Translations under genes and position numbers: made by a program
In this document: piece after piece, positions 28,413 to 40,716 of the stretch
Position numbering within the stretch: the first letter of the stretch is position 1
Layout: each line of letters begins with the position of its first letter
Assembly (NCBI RefSeq): GCF_001668615.1
Contig: NZ_LZMC01000063.1
Location: forward strand, 1-64,000
Source: Mycobacterium sp. 1274761.0
GTDB taxonomy: Bacteria; Actinomycetota; Actinomycetes; Mycobacteriales; Mycobacteriaceae
Direction of reading: 5' to 3'
DNA length: 64,000 nucleotides
The notes under the pieces: generated by a model
Database searches by the model: none
What the model saw: the letters and a program-made list of their open reading frames with translations, nothing else
Told to the model about the DNA's origin: nothing

Positions 28413-30185
28413 CTAGAGCGTCAACGCCCCGGCCATCAGCTCGTCGAACCGCTCGATCGCCTCGTCGCCGTCGGCGTCGAGCCCACGCAGCGGCCCCCGG
28501 TCCGCCAGATACCTCTGTGCGTAGAGCCGGGCGACAAGACCCTTACGCCGACCGCGGTTTGTGGCCCGTTCCCACGCCGCCTGCTCGATCAGCAGGGCGC
28601 CGGCGTACACGTCACCCATGAACTGCGCAAGCGGAAACAGCCGGGCCTCGGCGACTGCGCCGTCGTGCTTGCTCCACGCGGTGACAGCGGCGTCGAGGTC
28701 CTCGACGCGACGCGCCACCAACGCCGTGGTGTCGTCCGCGTCCGACACCGACACCGCATCGTGGAGGCGCTGCAGCAGCGGCTCATGGGCGTGTGCGCGT
28801 TCGATACCCCGCCGCACGTCGAGGCAGAGGATGTTGTCGGGGCCCTCCCAGATCGTATTGACCTGAGCGTCGCGCAGTAGCCGCGCCACCGGCCAGGTCT
28901 CGATATAGCCGTTGCCGCCGTGGATTTCGATCGCGTCCGAGGCCATCGTGATGCCGAGCCGACAGACCTTCAGCTTGGTGACGGGCACGGCGATGCGCTG
29001 GCGCACGCGTCGCGGCTGACGATGGTTGGCCGCCCCCGTGCCGTCGAACACCAGTGCTTGGGCGGCTTCGACGTCGACGATCATCTCGGCCAGCTTGCGT
29101 CGCATAAGCGGCTTGTCGATCAGCGCGCCGCCGAAAGCCTGCCGGCGCCGGGCGTAGCAGAGCGACTCCACCAGTGCGCGACGCGCGTTGCCCAGCGCGA
29201 ACAGCGCGATGCCGAGGCGAGCCGCGTTCGTCAGCTCCATCATGCGGCCCAGGCCCTTGCCGTCCGACGGTCCCGCCTCCTCGCTGGCTTCGCCAGACAG
29301 CAGGAACGCCTCGGCGTCGACGAACTCGATCTCACCGGAGGCCACCGAACGCGTACCGAGCTTGTCCTTGAGCCGACGCACCCGCACGCCGTTGCGCGAG
29401 CCGTCACGGCGCGTCCGCAAGACGAGGAAGGTGGCCACGCCGCGGCTGGAGTCCGGTGCCCCTTCTGGCTTGGCCAGAACGACAAATGCTTCGCCGTTGC
29501 AGTTCGACGCGAACCATTTGAACCCGTTGAGCAGCCAGGCATCTCCGTGCCGCGTCGCGGTCGTCTCGAGGGCACCGAGATCGGATCCGCCGGTGCGTTC
29601 GGTCAACAGTTGTGCCGTCTGGCCCTCCCACTCGCCCGACTCGAACTTCCCCAGCACGTGGTCGCGCACATCCGGTGGGGCGTAGGCCGCCACCAAGGCC
29701 TTCACCATGCCGCCGCCGGTACCCAGTGCACAGCCCATGCCGATGTCGGCCTGGTTGAGCAGATAGTTGGAGGCGAACAGCAGCAGCGACGAGCTCATGC
29801 CTGCGCCGCGGACGTCGTCGCGCAGCGCCTTCTGGGCGTCGAGCACCGCGCGGCGCGACTCTTCGAAGGAGGTCGGCATGACAACGCGGCTGACGTCGTG
29901 GCCCCAGCGGTCGTAGCGTTCGAGCCGCGGCGGGTTGCGGTCGGTCTCCTCGGCCCACCGGGTGACGGGCCCGGCCATCAACTCCCCCATCTGCAGCAGG
30001 TGGGGCTCGGCGACAGCCAGTTCGTCCGGCGTCAGGTAGTACGCCATGGTGGCGCGCAGCGTCGGGTCGGTGGCATACCAATTGAGGCCGGCCGCGCCCT
30101 GGTAATACTCGGTGCGGTAACGCGCGGACTTCTCCGGCGTGGTGAACGGCAGGCGGTCGACGGCCTCGGCGTCGTAATCGCTCAT
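28413..30185 (-). CDS. AidB-like acyl-CoA dehydrogenase
   Basis: This 590-residue flavoprotein is much longer than ordinary ~390-residue acyl-CoA dehydrogenases. It has ACAD motifs: AQLLTERTGGSDLGALETTA, WLLNGFKWFASNCN, KLGTRSVASGEIEF, and IEIHGGNGYIETWPVARLLRDAQVNTIWEGPDNI, plus a ~110-residue C-terminal extension. These features, with the RYDRWGHDVSRV-type N-terminus, match the AidB/isovaleryl-like branch linked to alkylation response. AidB proteins can bind DNA; whether this one does is unknown. ATG 30185 lacks a clear Shine-Dalgarno. Confidence 0.85.
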   Translation of the reverse strand: MSDYDAEAVDRLPFTTPEKSARYRTEYYQGAAGLNWYATDPTLRATMAYYLTPDELAVAEPHLLQMGELMAGPVTRWAEETDRNPPRLERYDRWGHDVSRVVMPTSFEESRRAVLDAQKALRDDVRGAGMSSSLLLFASNYLLNQADIGMGCALGTGGGMVKALVAAYAPPDVRDHVLGKFESGEWEGQTAQLLTERTGGSDLGALETTATRHGDAWLLNGFKWFASNCNGEAFVVLAKPEGAPDSSRGVATFLVLRTRRDGSRNGVRVRRLKDKLGTRSVASGEIEFVDAEAFLLSGEASEEAGPSDGKGLGRMMELTNAARLGIALFALGNARRALVESLCYARRRQAFGGALIDKPLMRRKLAEMIVDVEAAQALVFDGTGAANHRQPRRVRQRIAVPVTKLKVCRLGITMASDAIEIHGGNGYIETWPVARLLRDAQVNTIWEGPDNILCLDVRRGIERAHAHEPLLQRLHDAVSVSDADDTTALVARRVEDLDAAVTAWSKHDGAVAEARLFPLAQFMGDVYAGALLIEQAAWERATNRGRRKGLVARLYAQRYLADRGPLRGLDADGDEAIERFDELMAGALTL

Positions 30186-30445
30186 GAAGCGACGGTATTG
30201 CAGGTTTGGCTCCCGGTGAAGGAGCACGCGCACACGTCGTCGGCGGTTACGCCGCACCATCGCCCGGCAACCCGGTGAATCCTGAGCTCTTTTTTATGGA
30301 CGGGCGTATCAAAAAACTGCGATGTAATTACCCGTAGAGCAAGTACTTAATTGCCGTAAGCAAATTGTGATGAGCGGCAGTTGAATTGCAATTGAATGTC
30401 AAAACCTTGCAGATGACCCGGCTCGTTCTCGTAATATCCTGCCTC
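30186..30445. other. AT-richer intergenic stretch upstream of the zinc-finger gene
   Basis: About 260 bp with visibly more A and T than the neighbours, including TTTTTT, AAAAAA and TTGAATTGCAATTGAA. It holds the leader of the AidB-like gene on one side and the promoter of the 30446 gene on the other: TAATAT at 30432-30437 lies 8 nt before that ATG. No gene is supported inside it. Confidence 0.6.
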
Positions 30446-30748
30446 ATGGGGAGGCCAAAAGGGCTGCCCGAGCTCTGTACGGTCGATGGATGCGACCGTA
30501 AATACAGGGCGCGCGGCCTTTGTGGAATGCATTACTACCGCCAGCGGGCAGGGACACCGCTGGCCGGCGGTGAGCGCTCGGAAGGCGAAAAGCACCGCAA
30601 CGCAAAGCTCTCAGCCGACAATGTCAGGGAATTACGCTCGCTTTATGCCGACGGCGCGACTTTGCGGCAATTAGCCGAGAAATTTGGCGTGTCGAACGTG
30701 TCGATCTACAACGCGGTGGCCCGTAAGACCTGGCGACGCCTCGTCTAA
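30446..30748 (+). CDS. Small zinc-finger plus helix-turn-helix protein (phage/HNH-associated type)
   Basis: This 100-residue basic protein begins MGRPKGLPELC. It has a C-x4-C-x9-C-x2-H finger (CTVDGCDRKYRARGLCGMHYYRQR, residues ~11-34) of the kind found at the N-terminus of phage HNH endonucleases, then a helix-turn-helix of resolvase type (LRSLYADGATLRQLAEKFGVSNVSIYNAV). No HNH nuclease motif is present, so it is likely a DNA-binding protein or a nuclease remnant. TAATAT 8 nt upstream implies a leaderless start. The local base composition suggests horizontal origin. Confidence 0.75.
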   Translation: MGRPKGLPELCTVDGCDRKYRARGLCGMHYYRQRAGTPLAGGERSEGEKHRNAKLSADNVRELRSLYADGATLRQLAEKFGVSNVSIYNAVARKTWRRLV

Positions 30749-30752
30749 CGAC

Positions 30753-31892
30753 TCACGACGAACCGTCCAGCCGCGCAACCGCGGCGGCGATTCGTTCGTC
30801 GGTGGCGGTGAGCGCGATTCGCACGTGGCGTGAACCACGCGGTCCGTAGAACTCACCGGGGGCCACGAGGATCCCGCGCTGTGCGAGCCATCTGACGGTG
30901 TCGCGGCACGACTCACCCCGTGTCGCCCAGATGTAGAGCCCCGCCTCGGAATGGTCGACCTCGAGGCCGGCAGCCCGCACGGCGGGCAGCAGCGCCTGGC
31001 GACGACGCTCGTAGCGCTGCCGCTGCTCGAGCTCGTGCGCGTCGTCGTCGAGCGCGGCGACCATCGCGGCCTGTACGGGCGTCGGCACCATCATCCCGGC
31101 GTGTTTGCGGACCGCGAGCAGCTCGGCGATCAGGTTGCAGTCGCCGGCGACGAAACCGGCCCGATAGCCGGCCAGCGAGGACGTCTTCGACAGGGAGTGG
31201 ATGGCGAGCAGGCCGGTATGGTCACCGTCGCATACCGAGGGATGCAGCAGCGATACGGGTTCGGCGTCCCAACCGAGACCGAGGTAGCACTCATCGGAGG
31301 CGACGACGATGCCGCGGTCACGAGCCCAACCAACGACCTTGCGCAGATGGTCGGCGCCCAGCACCGCTCCTGTCGGATTGCTCGGCGAATTGAGATAGAT
31401 GAGGGCGGGCGACAGCGGGCCGAGTTGGGTCAGCGAGTCGGCTAGAAGTACTTGCGCGCACGCCAGCTTCGCGCCGACTTCATATGTGGGATAAGCCAAT
31501 TCGGGGACGACGACCACGTCTTGCGGGCCGAGCCCGAGCAGCGTGGGCAGCCACGCGATGAGTTCCTTGGTGCCGATCGCCGGCAGAACGGCGTCGCCAT
31601 CGAGGCCGGTGATGCCGTAGCGGCGGCTCAGCGCGGCTACCGCCGACTGGCGCAGCGCCGGGGTGCCCGCCGTGGTGGGGTAACCGGGTGAGGCGCTCGC
31701 CGCCGCCAGTGCCTCGCGGATGACCGGCGCGACCGGGTCGACGGGCGTGCCGACAGACAGATCGACGATGCCGTCGGGATGCGAGCGCGCAAGCGCCGCC
31801 GCGTCGGCGAGCGTGTCCCAGGGAAATACCGGCAGCCCCGCAGAGATGCCGCGGCGAACTGCGTCGGGTCGAGCCGTTATGTCAGTCCTCAC
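30753..31892 (-). CDS. dapC: N-succinyldiaminopimelate aminotransferase
   Basis: This 379-residue fold-type I PLP aminotransferase acts in lysine/DAP synthesis. PLP-site features: YLNSPSNPTG, SDECYLGLGW, and the Schiff-base lysine in SLSKTSSLAGYRAGF, with the terminal arginine in GSRHVRIALTATDER. GTG 31892 is chosen because it overlaps the end of fdxC and gives a start near that of the M. tuberculosis protein. The long open extension upstream is the antiframe of fdxC and should be ignored. Confidence 0.93.
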   Translation of the reverse strand: MRTDITARPDAVRRGISAGLPVFPWDTLADAAALARSHPDGIVDLSVGTPVDPVAPVIREALAAASASPGYPTTAGTPALRQSAVAALSRRYGITGLDGDAVLPAIGTKELIAWLPTLLGLGPQDVVVVPELAYPTYEVGAKLACAQVLLADSLTQLGPLSPALIYLNSPSNPTGAVLGADHLRKVVGWARDRGIVVASDECYLGLGWDAEPVSLLHPSVCDGDHTGLLAIHSLSKTSSLAGYRAGFVAGDCNLIAELLAVRKHAGMMVPTPVQAAMVAALDDDAHELEQRQRYERRRQALLPAVRAAGLEVDHSEAGLYIWATRGESCRDTVRWLAQRGILVAPGEFYGPRGSRHVRIALTATDERIAAAVARLDGSS

Positions 31893-32205
31893 CCTGAGGC
31901 GGGAGGTCCTTGACCGACTGCGGGTCGTTGTCGGTCTGCCCGACCTTCGACGCCCCACCGGGCGACCCGAGTTCGGCAAAGAAGTCGGCGTTGATCTGGG
32001 TGTATTGACTCCACTGATCAGGCACATCGTCTTCGTAGTAGATGGCCTCGACGGGGCAGACCGGCTCACATGCGCCGCAGTCCACACATTCGTCGGGATG
32101 GATGTACAGCATGCGTGCACCCTCGTAGATGCAGTCGACGGGGCATTCTTCGATACACGCCTTGTCTTTGATATCGACGCAGGGTTCGGCAATCGTGTAC
32201 GTCAC
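31882..32205 (-). CDS. fdxC: 7Fe ferredoxin FdxC
   Basis: This 107-residue ferredoxin has Cys at 9, 17, 21 and 25, then CVDCGACEPVCP at about 40-50. This pattern supports one [3Fe-4S] and one [4Fe-4S] cluster, followed by the C-terminal extension typical of actinobacterial 7Fe ferredoxins. It is a single-electron carrier with unknown partner. Its stop overlaps the dapC start by 11 bp, an arrangement kept in M. tuberculosis (Rv1177-Rv1178). Confidence 0.95.
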   Translation of the reverse strand: MTYTIAEPCVDIKDKACIEECPVDCIYEGARMLYIHPDECVDCGACEPVCPVEAIYYEDDVPDQWSQYTQINADFFAELGSPGGASKVGQTDNDPQSVKDLPPQGED

Positions 32206-32374
32206 CTGAGTGCTCCTCGAGTCCTCTCGATCAACCTGATCAACGGGGCCGCCTGTGGTTAAGGCCTGCCGAAATTCGCTCCAGTATCCGATGCGGGTAC
32301 CGGAAGGTCTATGTCAGCCTGCCCTAACTTTGCGCCCACCCGCGGGGGCGGACGCGTAGTTACTGATACTAGAC

Positions 32375-32445
32375 GTTGCATATACAAAGTCCCACCCGGC
32401 ACACCTCTATGCGTGCGGGTGCAGTGCAACAAGTTGCATATCAAA
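32375..32445. promoter_or_regulatory. Repeated GTTGCATAT motifs upstream of the PadR gene
   Basis: GTTGCATAT followed by ACAAA at 32375-32388 and by CAAA at 32433-32445 form a near-direct repeat 58 bp apart. The second copy also closes a perfect palindrome TGCAACAAGTTGCA (32425-32438). They lie 25-95 bp before the PadR start, in a promoter-like AT-richer interval, and are candidate PadR operators. This is inference from symmetry and position. Confidence 0.5.
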
Positions 32446-32469
32446 CGTGTGCGATTTAGGCTGCCTCGC

Positions 32470-35039
<2,570 letters not shown>

Positions 35040-35058
35040 CCTTTACCCAACGACCCCG

Positions 35059-35622
35059 TCAGGCTTGCTTGACCGCCTCGATCTCCAGGGTGATGGCGAT
35101 CTTGTCGCCGACCACGGCGCCGCCCGTCTCCAAAGGCATGTCGATGTCGATGCCGAAGTCCTTGCGGGTCAACACCACCGACGCGGTGAAACCGGCGACC
35201 TCGCCGTGGCCCATGCCGGGATTCACGCCGTTGAACTCGAGCTCGAGGCTGATCGGCTTGGTGATGCCCTTCAGGGTGAAATCCCCATCCAGCACATAGT
35301 TCTCGCCGTTCTGGCGCAGGCCGGTGGAGGTGAACGTTGCGGTCGGATACTGCTCGACGTCGAAGAAGTCGGCGGTCTTCAGATGAGCATCACGTTGCTC
35401 GTTGCGGGTGTCGACGGAGTCGACCGCGATCTCGGCGGTCACCGAAGCGCTGCCGTCCTCGCCGATCACAACGGCGCCACCGAACGAATTGAAGTGACCT
35501 CGCACCTTGCTCACGACCAGGTGGCGCACCGAGAACTCGATTGACGAGTGAACGGGATCGATAGCCCAAGTACCCGTGCTGAGCTGGGCGGTCGCGGTGG
35601 CTGGCGAGTCTACTGGGGTCAT
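35059..35622 (-). CDS. YceI-family lipocalin-like protein
   Basis: This 187-residue protein has the YceI pattern: GTWAIDPVHSSIEFSVRHLVVSKVRGHF, ADFFDVEQYPTATFTSTG, GDFTLKGITKPISL and VLTRKDFGIDI. Family members bind isoprenoid quinone-like ligands in a beta-barrel. There is no signal peptide, so this one is probably cytoplasmic. GAGGAGATTCAC before ATG 35622 is a strong ribosome binding site. A GCGTCGG/CCGACGC stem-loop (35642-35660) lies in the leader. Confidence 0.9.
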   Translation of the reverse strand: MTPVDSPATATAQLSTGTWAIDPVHSSIEFSVRHLVVSKVRGHFNSFGGAVVIGEDGSASVTAEIAVDSVDTRNEQRDAHLKTADFFDVEQYPTATFTSTGLRQNGENYVLDGDFTLKGITKPISLELEFNGVNPGMGHGEVAGFTASVVLTRKDFGIDIDMPLETGGAVVGDKIAITLEIEAVKQA

Positions 35623-35641
35623 GTGAATCTCCTCGAGTGAT

Positions 35642-35660
35642 GCGTCGGCCTTTCCGACGC
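35642..35660. promoter_or_regulatory. Leader stem-loop upstream of the YceI gene
   Basis: GCGTCGG (35642-35648) and CCGACGC (35654-35660) pair around CCTTT, 19-37 nt before the YceI start. A second small inverted repeat, CGGAC/GTCCG with a 4-bp spacer, is at 35676-35689 near the expected promoter. Either could be regulatory; no known riboswitch is recognised. Confidence 0.3.
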
Positions 35661-35692
35661 CTCACCGAATTAAATCGGACTGCGGTCCGGTT

Positions 35693-36154
35693 CTATTCCC
35701 GCGTTCCCCACACAGCTTGTGCGCCGGCGTCACCGATCAGGACGACGCCGTAGGTGGCCCATCCTCCGACCACGACGGCGAGCAGGGCGGCGACCACCGC
35801 CAGCACCCGCTTCGGCTCCGGTGATCGCGACTCGATGCGATGCTGAACCGCTTGGACGAGCGCGACGACCAGCAGCCCGATCGCGAAGTAAATCGCCCAC
35901 TGGCCCCGTTCCTCGTGCAGCTCGAGGATCGGTGTGTGTTGGGTCTGCTGGCTGTAGAGCCACTCGCCCGCCGACACGGTCAACGGCGTCAGCACCATGA
36001 CCCCCACGGCCAGTGCCAGGTTGAACCACACCAGCCTGCGACGCGCGGCTGGCCATAGGGCGCAGACTATTTCGAGCAGCGCCAGCAACGGCGCAAGCAC
36101 GACGATCGTGTGATTGAGAAGAGCGTGGGCAGGCAAGCCGAACAAGGTGGTCAA
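35693..36154 (-). CDS. DUF2231 family membrane protein
   Basis: This 153-residue protein has four transmembrane segments and the DUF2231 hallmark PAHALLNHTIVVLAPLLALLEIV at the N-terminus and SAGEWL in the middle. Function is unknown; the family often carries conserved His residues in the membrane and may relate to redox or haem proteins. The start is TTG 36154, fixed by AGGAG five bases upstream. It lies upstream of YceI on the same strand, ~70 bp apart. Confidence 0.75.
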   Translation of the reverse strand: MTTLFGLPAHALLNHTIVVLAPLLALLEIVCALWPAARRRLVWFNLALAVGVMVLTPLTVSAGEWLYSQQTQHTPILELHEERGQWAIYFAIGLLVVALVQAVQHRIESRSPEPKRVLAVVAALLAVVVGGWATYGVVLIGDAGAQAVWGTRE

Positions 36155-36267
36155 CGCGCGCTCCTGGGCTCAGACGGATTCACTTCCGTATACGTTCCGA
36201 GCCTGACATGTGGTTCACCGTTCTCGCGTGAAATCCCGCGCGGCGAGCCGCAATTCTCGCGAGCGCG

Positions 36268-38847
36268 TCAGGCTGCGAGTGACGTGTAGGTGGTAGTGCG
36301 CTGGCGCGCGGGCCGCCCGATGCCCTCGGCGATCGCCGCGAGCTCCTCGACGGATTTGGCCGAGCCGAACTCGGAGCCGGCCATGCGGGAGATGGTCTCC
36401 TCCATCAACGTGCCGCCGAGATCGTTCGCTCCGCCGTTGAGCATCACTTGCGTGCGCTCGACGCCGAGTTTTACCCAGCTGGTCTGGATATGAGAGATCC
36501 TGCCGTGCAGCATGATTCGCGCGAGCGCGTGGACGGCCCGATTGTCGCGGTGTGTCGGGCCGGGACGCGCCCCGCCCGCCAGGTACAGCGGCGACGACTG
36601 ATGCACGAACGGCAGCGGCACAAACTCGGTGAAACCGCCCGTGCGGTCCTGGATGTCGCGCAGCACACGCAGGTGCCCGACCCAGTGTCGCGGGGTGTCC
36701 ACGTGGCCGTACATCATCGTCGAACTCGAGCGCAGCCCCACCTCGTGGGCGGTGGTGACGACCTCGATCCACATCGACGTCGGCAGCTTGCCTTTGGTCA
36801 GCACCCACCGGACCTCGTCGTCGAGGATCTCGGCGGCGGTGCCGGGGATGGTGTCGAGCCCGGCCTCGCGCAAGCTGATCAGCCACTCACGGATGGACAA
36901 TCCGCTCTTGGTGACTCCGTTGGCGATCTCCATCGGAGAAAACGCGTGCACATGCATCGTCGGCACCCGCTGCTTCACCGCGCGCACCAGGTCGGCGTAT
37001 CCGGTGACCGGCAGCTCGGGGTCGATGCCGCCCTGCATGCAGACCTCGGTCGCTCCCGCGACGTGGGCTTCCCAGGCGCGGTCGGCCACCTCGTGGGTGG
37101 ATAGCGAGTACGCATCGGCGTCGCCTTTGCGTTGCGCGAACGCGCAGAAGCGGCAGCCGGTGTAGCAGATGTTGGTGAAGTTGATGTTGCGGTTGACGAC
37201 GAACGTGACGTCATCTCCGACCGTGTCGCGGCGCAGTGAATCTGCCAGCGCGGCAACGGCTTCCAGCGCAGGTCCGTCCGCGGTCGCCAGCGCCAGGTAC
37301 TCGTCGTCGCTGCATCCGGCGGGGTCGCGTTCGGCGGAGCGCAGTGCCGCGACGACGTCGGTGTCGATGCGTTCGGGAGCGCGCGAGGCCAACTCCCCCA
37401 CCTTTTCCCGGATGGCTTCCCAGTCACCGAAGGCACTGTTGAGATCGCTGCGCGTGGCGGTGAACCGGCCTTGCGAGTCGATCGCTGAGTGCAGATCCGT
37501 GCGGCCGAGCGACTCAGCGGCCTCGTCGGGTTCCTGCCAGGGGCGGCCGACCGGGACGACATCCAGCGCAAACCCGGTGTCCCGATCGGCCAGGGCCGCG
37601 ACGTGTCCCTGCACGCGCGGGTCAATCCAGGCAGCGCCGGCCTGCACATAGGGCGGCTGGGCGGTCAACCGCTGCACGAGGTCATAACCGGCTTCTTCGG
37701 TCACCGCGGCGAGTTCGTCGAGCGCAGGCCACGGCCGTTCGGGGTTGACGTGATCGGGTGTCAGCGGTGACACGCCGCCCCAGTCGTCGACGCCCGCGCC
37801 GATCAGGGCAAGGCATTCGGCGCGCGAGACCAGGTTCGGTGGGGCCTGGATGCGCATCTTGGGTCCCAGCACCAATCGGGAGACGGCGACCGTCGCCAGG
37901 AAGTCGTCGATTCCAGCGTCGGGTGTCGAAGCCATCGCTGTGTGATCCTTGGCCCGGAAGTTCTGCATAATCACTTCCTGGACGTGGCCGAACTCCTTGT
38001 GCGACTTGCGGATCGCGTGCAATGTCTCGGCGCGCTCGGTCAGCGTCTCGCCGATTCCGACCAGCAGGCCCGTGGTGAACGGGATCGACAGCCGCCCGGC
38101 GTCGTCAAGGGTCCGCAGCCGGACGGCGGGATCCTTATCGGGGCTTCCGTAGTGGGCCAGGCCTTTCGTCTCGTACAGCCGGCGCGATGTCGTTTCCAGC
38201 ATCATGCCCATTGACGGAGCGACGGGCTTGAGCCGCGACAGCTCCGCCCATGTCATGACACCCGGGTTCAGGTGCGGCAGAAGGCCTGTCTCCTCGAGCA
38301 CGCGGATGGCCATCGCTCGCACGTAGTCCAGAGTCGAGTCGTAGCCGCGCTCGTCGAGCCACTGGCGAGCCTCGTCCCATCGGGTTTCGGGGCGGTCACC
38401 GAGCGTGAAAAGCGCTTCCTTGCATCCCAATTCCGCACCCCCACGAGCCACGTCGAGAATCTCGTCGGGCTCCATATACATCCCCATGCCCTGCGCACGC
38501 AGCTTGCCGGGGACGGTGACGAAGGTGCAGTAGTGGCACGTGTCGCGGCACAGGTGGGTGACCGGGATGAACACCTTGCGCGAGTAGCTGACCGGCAACC
38601 GTCCGTTGGGCCCGCGCCGGTTCGTCGATGCCAGTCCTGCGTCACGGACCCGGGCGGCGCTCGCGCACAGATCGGCGAGGTCGTCGCCGCGGGCCGTCAT
38701 GGCGATCGCGGCCTCGTCGACGTTCAACGCGACGCCGTCGCGGGCACGCTTCAGCACACGCCGCAACGCAGACGCACTGGGCGTGCCGGACTTCGGTGGG
38801 ACCACCGGGCTGGGCAGAGGGGTGCCGGGCTGGGGGTTCAGAGCCAC
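36268..38847 (-). CDS. fbiC: FO synthase (F420 biosynthesis, fused CofG-CofH)
   Basis: This 859-residue enzyme carries two radical-SAM domains and makes the deazaflavin FO from tyrosine and 5-amino-6-ribitylamino-uracil. The CofG half has cluster motif CRDTCHYC (C100, C104, C107), and the CofH half CYTGCRFC (C561, C565, C568), each in a CxxxCxxC arrangement. The fusion and length are typical of actinobacteria. GTG 38847 is the most likely start but has only GGGAG directly abutting it, so the exact N-terminus is uncertain. Product is used by the F420 enzyme near 58 kb. Confidence 0.95.
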   Translation of the reverse strand: MALNPQPGTPLPSPVVPPKSGTPSASALRRVLKRARDGVALNVDEAAIAMTARGDDLADLCASAARVRDAGLASTNRRGPNGRLPVSYSRKVFIPVTHLCRDTCHYCTFVTVPGKLRAQGMGMYMEPDEILDVARGGAELGCKEALFTLGDRPETRWDEARQWLDERGYDSTLDYVRAMAIRVLEETGLLPHLNPGVMTWAELSRLKPVAPSMGMMLETTSRRLYETKGLAHYGSPDKDPAVRLRTLDDAGRLSIPFTTGLLVGIGETLTERAETLHAIRKSHKEFGHVQEVIMQNFRAKDHTAMASTPDAGIDDFLATVAVSRLVLGPKMRIQAPPNLVSRAECLALIGAGVDDWGGVSPLTPDHVNPERPWPALDELAAVTEEAGYDLVQRLTAQPPYVQAGAAWIDPRVQGHVAALADRDTGFALDVVPVGRPWQEPDEAAESLGRTDLHSAIDSQGRFTATRSDLNSAFGDWEAIREKVGELASRAPERIDTDVVAALRSAERDPAGCSDDEYLALATADGPALEAVAALADSLRRDTVGDDVTFVVNRNINFTNICYTGCRFCAFAQRKGDADAYSLSTHEVADRAWEAHVAGATEVCMQGGIDPELPVTGYADLVRAVKQRVPTMHVHAFSPMEIANGVTKSGLSIREWLISLREAGLDTIPGTAAEILDDEVRWVLTKGKLPTSMWIEVVTTAHEVGLRSSSTMMYGHVDTPRHWVGHLRVLRDIQDRTGGFTEFVPLPFVHQSSPLYLAGGARPGPTHRDNRAVHALARIMLHGRISHIQTSWVKLGVERTQVMLNGGANDLGGTLMEETISRMAGSEFGSAKSVEELAAIAEGIGRPARQRTTTYTSLAA

Positions 38848-38987
38848 TCCCGTGTAACCCCGCGTTCGATGACAATCATCCGCGCGTCTCACAATCTGAA
38901 ACATCGGCGCCTGACATATCGGCCACAGTAGTCCGCGGCCCGGTCGTCGTGGTGACTGCCGCCAGGTCGGTCTCGGCGAGTAGGCCC

Positions 38988-39332
38988 CTAGCGCGGCTGG
39001 TTGTGCCGATACAGCAAGAGAGCGGGCGGAAGCGCGCCGACCACGATGAGCAGCAGCGGCTGCCATTGCGCGCTGAACACGGCGTCACCCCCTGGCCCGG
39101 GAAAGGTGAGCGCGCCGACCGTCGCCAGCCAGGTCCATAGCGGTAGAGCCGCCAGCCGCGGCGACGAGGTCCACTGCAGGGCGACCCACACCAGGACTGT
39201 ATTGAGCGCGCCGCTGATCAGCGCGCTGAGGGGAAACGGAACCGGCCCGAGGTGAAGAGGAAGGAAGAAGGCGGCGAGGATCGCCGATATCACGCCGTCG
39301 AGCCCTAGCGCCGTCAGGACGACGGCACGCAT
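38988..39332 (-). CDS. Small integral membrane protein (Rv1171 type)
   Basis: This 114-residue protein has four predicted transmembrane helices ([69 protein letters not shown]) and a short basic tail. No function is known. ATG 39332 is chosen because the codons upstream overlap the small ORF that precedes it by 27 bp. Placement after mshB matches Rv1171, which supports a real gene in the mshB operon. Confidence 0.7.
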   Translation of the reverse strand: MRAVVLTALGLDGVISAILAAFFLPLHLGPVPFPLSALISGALNTVLVWVALQWTSSPRLAALPLWTWLATVGALTFPGPGGDAVFSAQWQPLLLIVVGALPPALLLYRHNQPR

Positions 39333-39358
39333 GGCCCGACCGTCATCGGGCGAAGGGC

Positions 39359-39466
39359 TCAGGTCGGGATGCTGTCGAGCAGCGACACGAAGGAGCCGAT
39401 CACCCACTGATAGTTGTCGAAGCGGTCCTGCCAGTGCTGCAGGTTGGGGTCCAGATCCTGATCCAT
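39359..39466 (-). CDS. Unannotated 35-residue small protein between mshB and the Rv1171-like gene
   Basis: The minus strand from 39466 reads MDQDLDPNLQHWQDRFDNYQ, then WVIGSFVSLLDSIPT and TGA. AAAGGAC seven bases before the ATG is a fair ribosome binding site. The peptide is acidic and amphipathic with a WQDRFDNYQW centre, and has no signal peptide or membrane segment. It fits neatly in the 188-bp space between co-directional mshB and the membrane protein gene. I know no named family. Confidence 0.55.
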   Translation of the reverse strand: MDQDLDPNLQHWQDRFDNYQWVIGSFVSLLDSIPT

Positions 39467-39520
39467 GACTGTCCTTTGTCTCTGCGGCCACTCGGTCGAA
39501 GCGTACCGCGTTAAGGCCGG

Positions 39521-40405
39521 TTATCCGAGGTCCAATCCGGCCAGGAGATCTGTTTCCCAGCCGCGGTCGTCGCGTTCACCCGGCTCGCCGGAGACCAGGA
39601 TGTAGTGCTCCTCGGCGAGGATCGGCAGCGCGAGGTTGTTGGACAGCGCGAAAGAGCGTCCGTTCGGCGCGACGGTGACCTGGGTGGCGTGGGCTCGAAG
39701 CGCCGCGACTTTGGCGGGTAGCTGGTCGCGCGCGGCGATCACGGCATCTATGTCTTGGTCGGGATAGCCGAACGGCACGTCGTCGATGTGTACTCGGGTC
39801 CATTCCTGCGGCGCTTCCTCGATGTCGACGAGGCCGGCGCCCATCGCGCTCGTCGCGGTGACCGCCCAATAGAACTTGGGCACCGGCCACGGATCACCGG
39901 GATGTTCGTTGCCTGCGGACGCGGCGACGGCTTGGGTGGTGACTCGGTGGGCCTGAATGTGGTCGGGGTGGCCGTAGCCGCCGTTGGGGTCGTAGGTGAC
40001 GACGACGTGGGGCCGCAGGCGCCGGATGACGGCGACCAGCTCGCCGACGGCCTCGCCCATGTCGGCGTCGATGAACCTCTGGTGACGTCTCGGCTCGGTG
40101 CCGTCCATCCCCGAGTCACGCCAATGTCCTGGTCCGCCCAAGAAATTCGGTGCGGTAACCCCAAGGGCGCGCAGCGCGGCGGTGAGCTCGCAGATGCGGT
40201 AGCCGCCCAGCTGGTCGGCATGATCGACGGCGAGTTGGGCATAGCGATCACCGATCACCTCGCCCTCTTCGCCGAGGGTGCATGTGACCACGTGCACGTC
40301 GGCGCCCCGTTCTGCGTAGTGGGCGATCGTGCCGCCCGTCATCAGGGACTCGTCGTCGGGATGCGCGTGGACGAAGAGCAGCCGTGGGGTGTCCTGGTCA
40401 GGCAT
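39521..40405 (-). CDS. mshB: GlcNAc-Ins deacetylase of mycothiol synthesis
   Basis: This 294-residue zinc metalloenzyme of the PIG-L/LmbE family removes acetate from GlcNAc-inositol in mycothiol synthesis. The zinc site is AHPDDE (14-19) with a distal histidine in [39 protein letters not shown] is typical of MshB. ATG 40405 is preferred over TTG 40450 as it places AHPDDE at the expected distance from the N-terminus. It is the first gene of a leftward operon with the 35-residue ORF and the membrane protein. Confidence 0.95.
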   Translation of the reverse strand: MPDQDTPRLLFVHAHPDDESLMTGGTIAHYAERGADVHVVTCTLGEEGEVIGDRYAQLAVDHADQLGGYRICELTAALRALGVTAPNFLGGPGHWRDSGMDGTEPRRHQRFIDADMGEAVGELVAVIRRLRPHVVVTYDPNGGYGHPDHIQAHRVTTQAVAASAGNEHPGDPWPVPKFYWAVTATSAMGAGLVDIEEAPQEWTRVHIDDVPFGYPDQDIDAVIAARDQLPAKVAALRAHATQVTVAPNGRSFALSNNLALPILAEEHYILVSGEPGERDDRGWETDLLAGLDLG

Positions 40406-40716
40406 TGGTCCGAATGTACCGATCACCGCATCGAGCGACGCGAGTAGCAATGGGAGGAGATGACAGGACCCGTTACTCGAACATCAAGATCAATACCAGT
40501 TTTTACGCATGAACCAGTCAAGCGGCTACGCGTCGGGTTTCGCTGCCGTTTGGTTGCCGGCTCGGCCGAGGGTGCGTCGCCACCTGGCACCGCACAGGGG
40601 GCGCGTGATGCGGGCTGCCCGCTGCCAGATGTGTCGAACAGCGGATGGCGCAAACCCATTGAACCGACAGTTAACGGCGCTTTAACAGCAAACTCTGCAA
40701 TGGCAATCAAACTCAG

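Noticed and set aside
26674..28416. 580-codon plus-strand reading opposite rocA
   Set aside because: Antisense of a well-supported aldehyde dehydrogenase; no domain seen.
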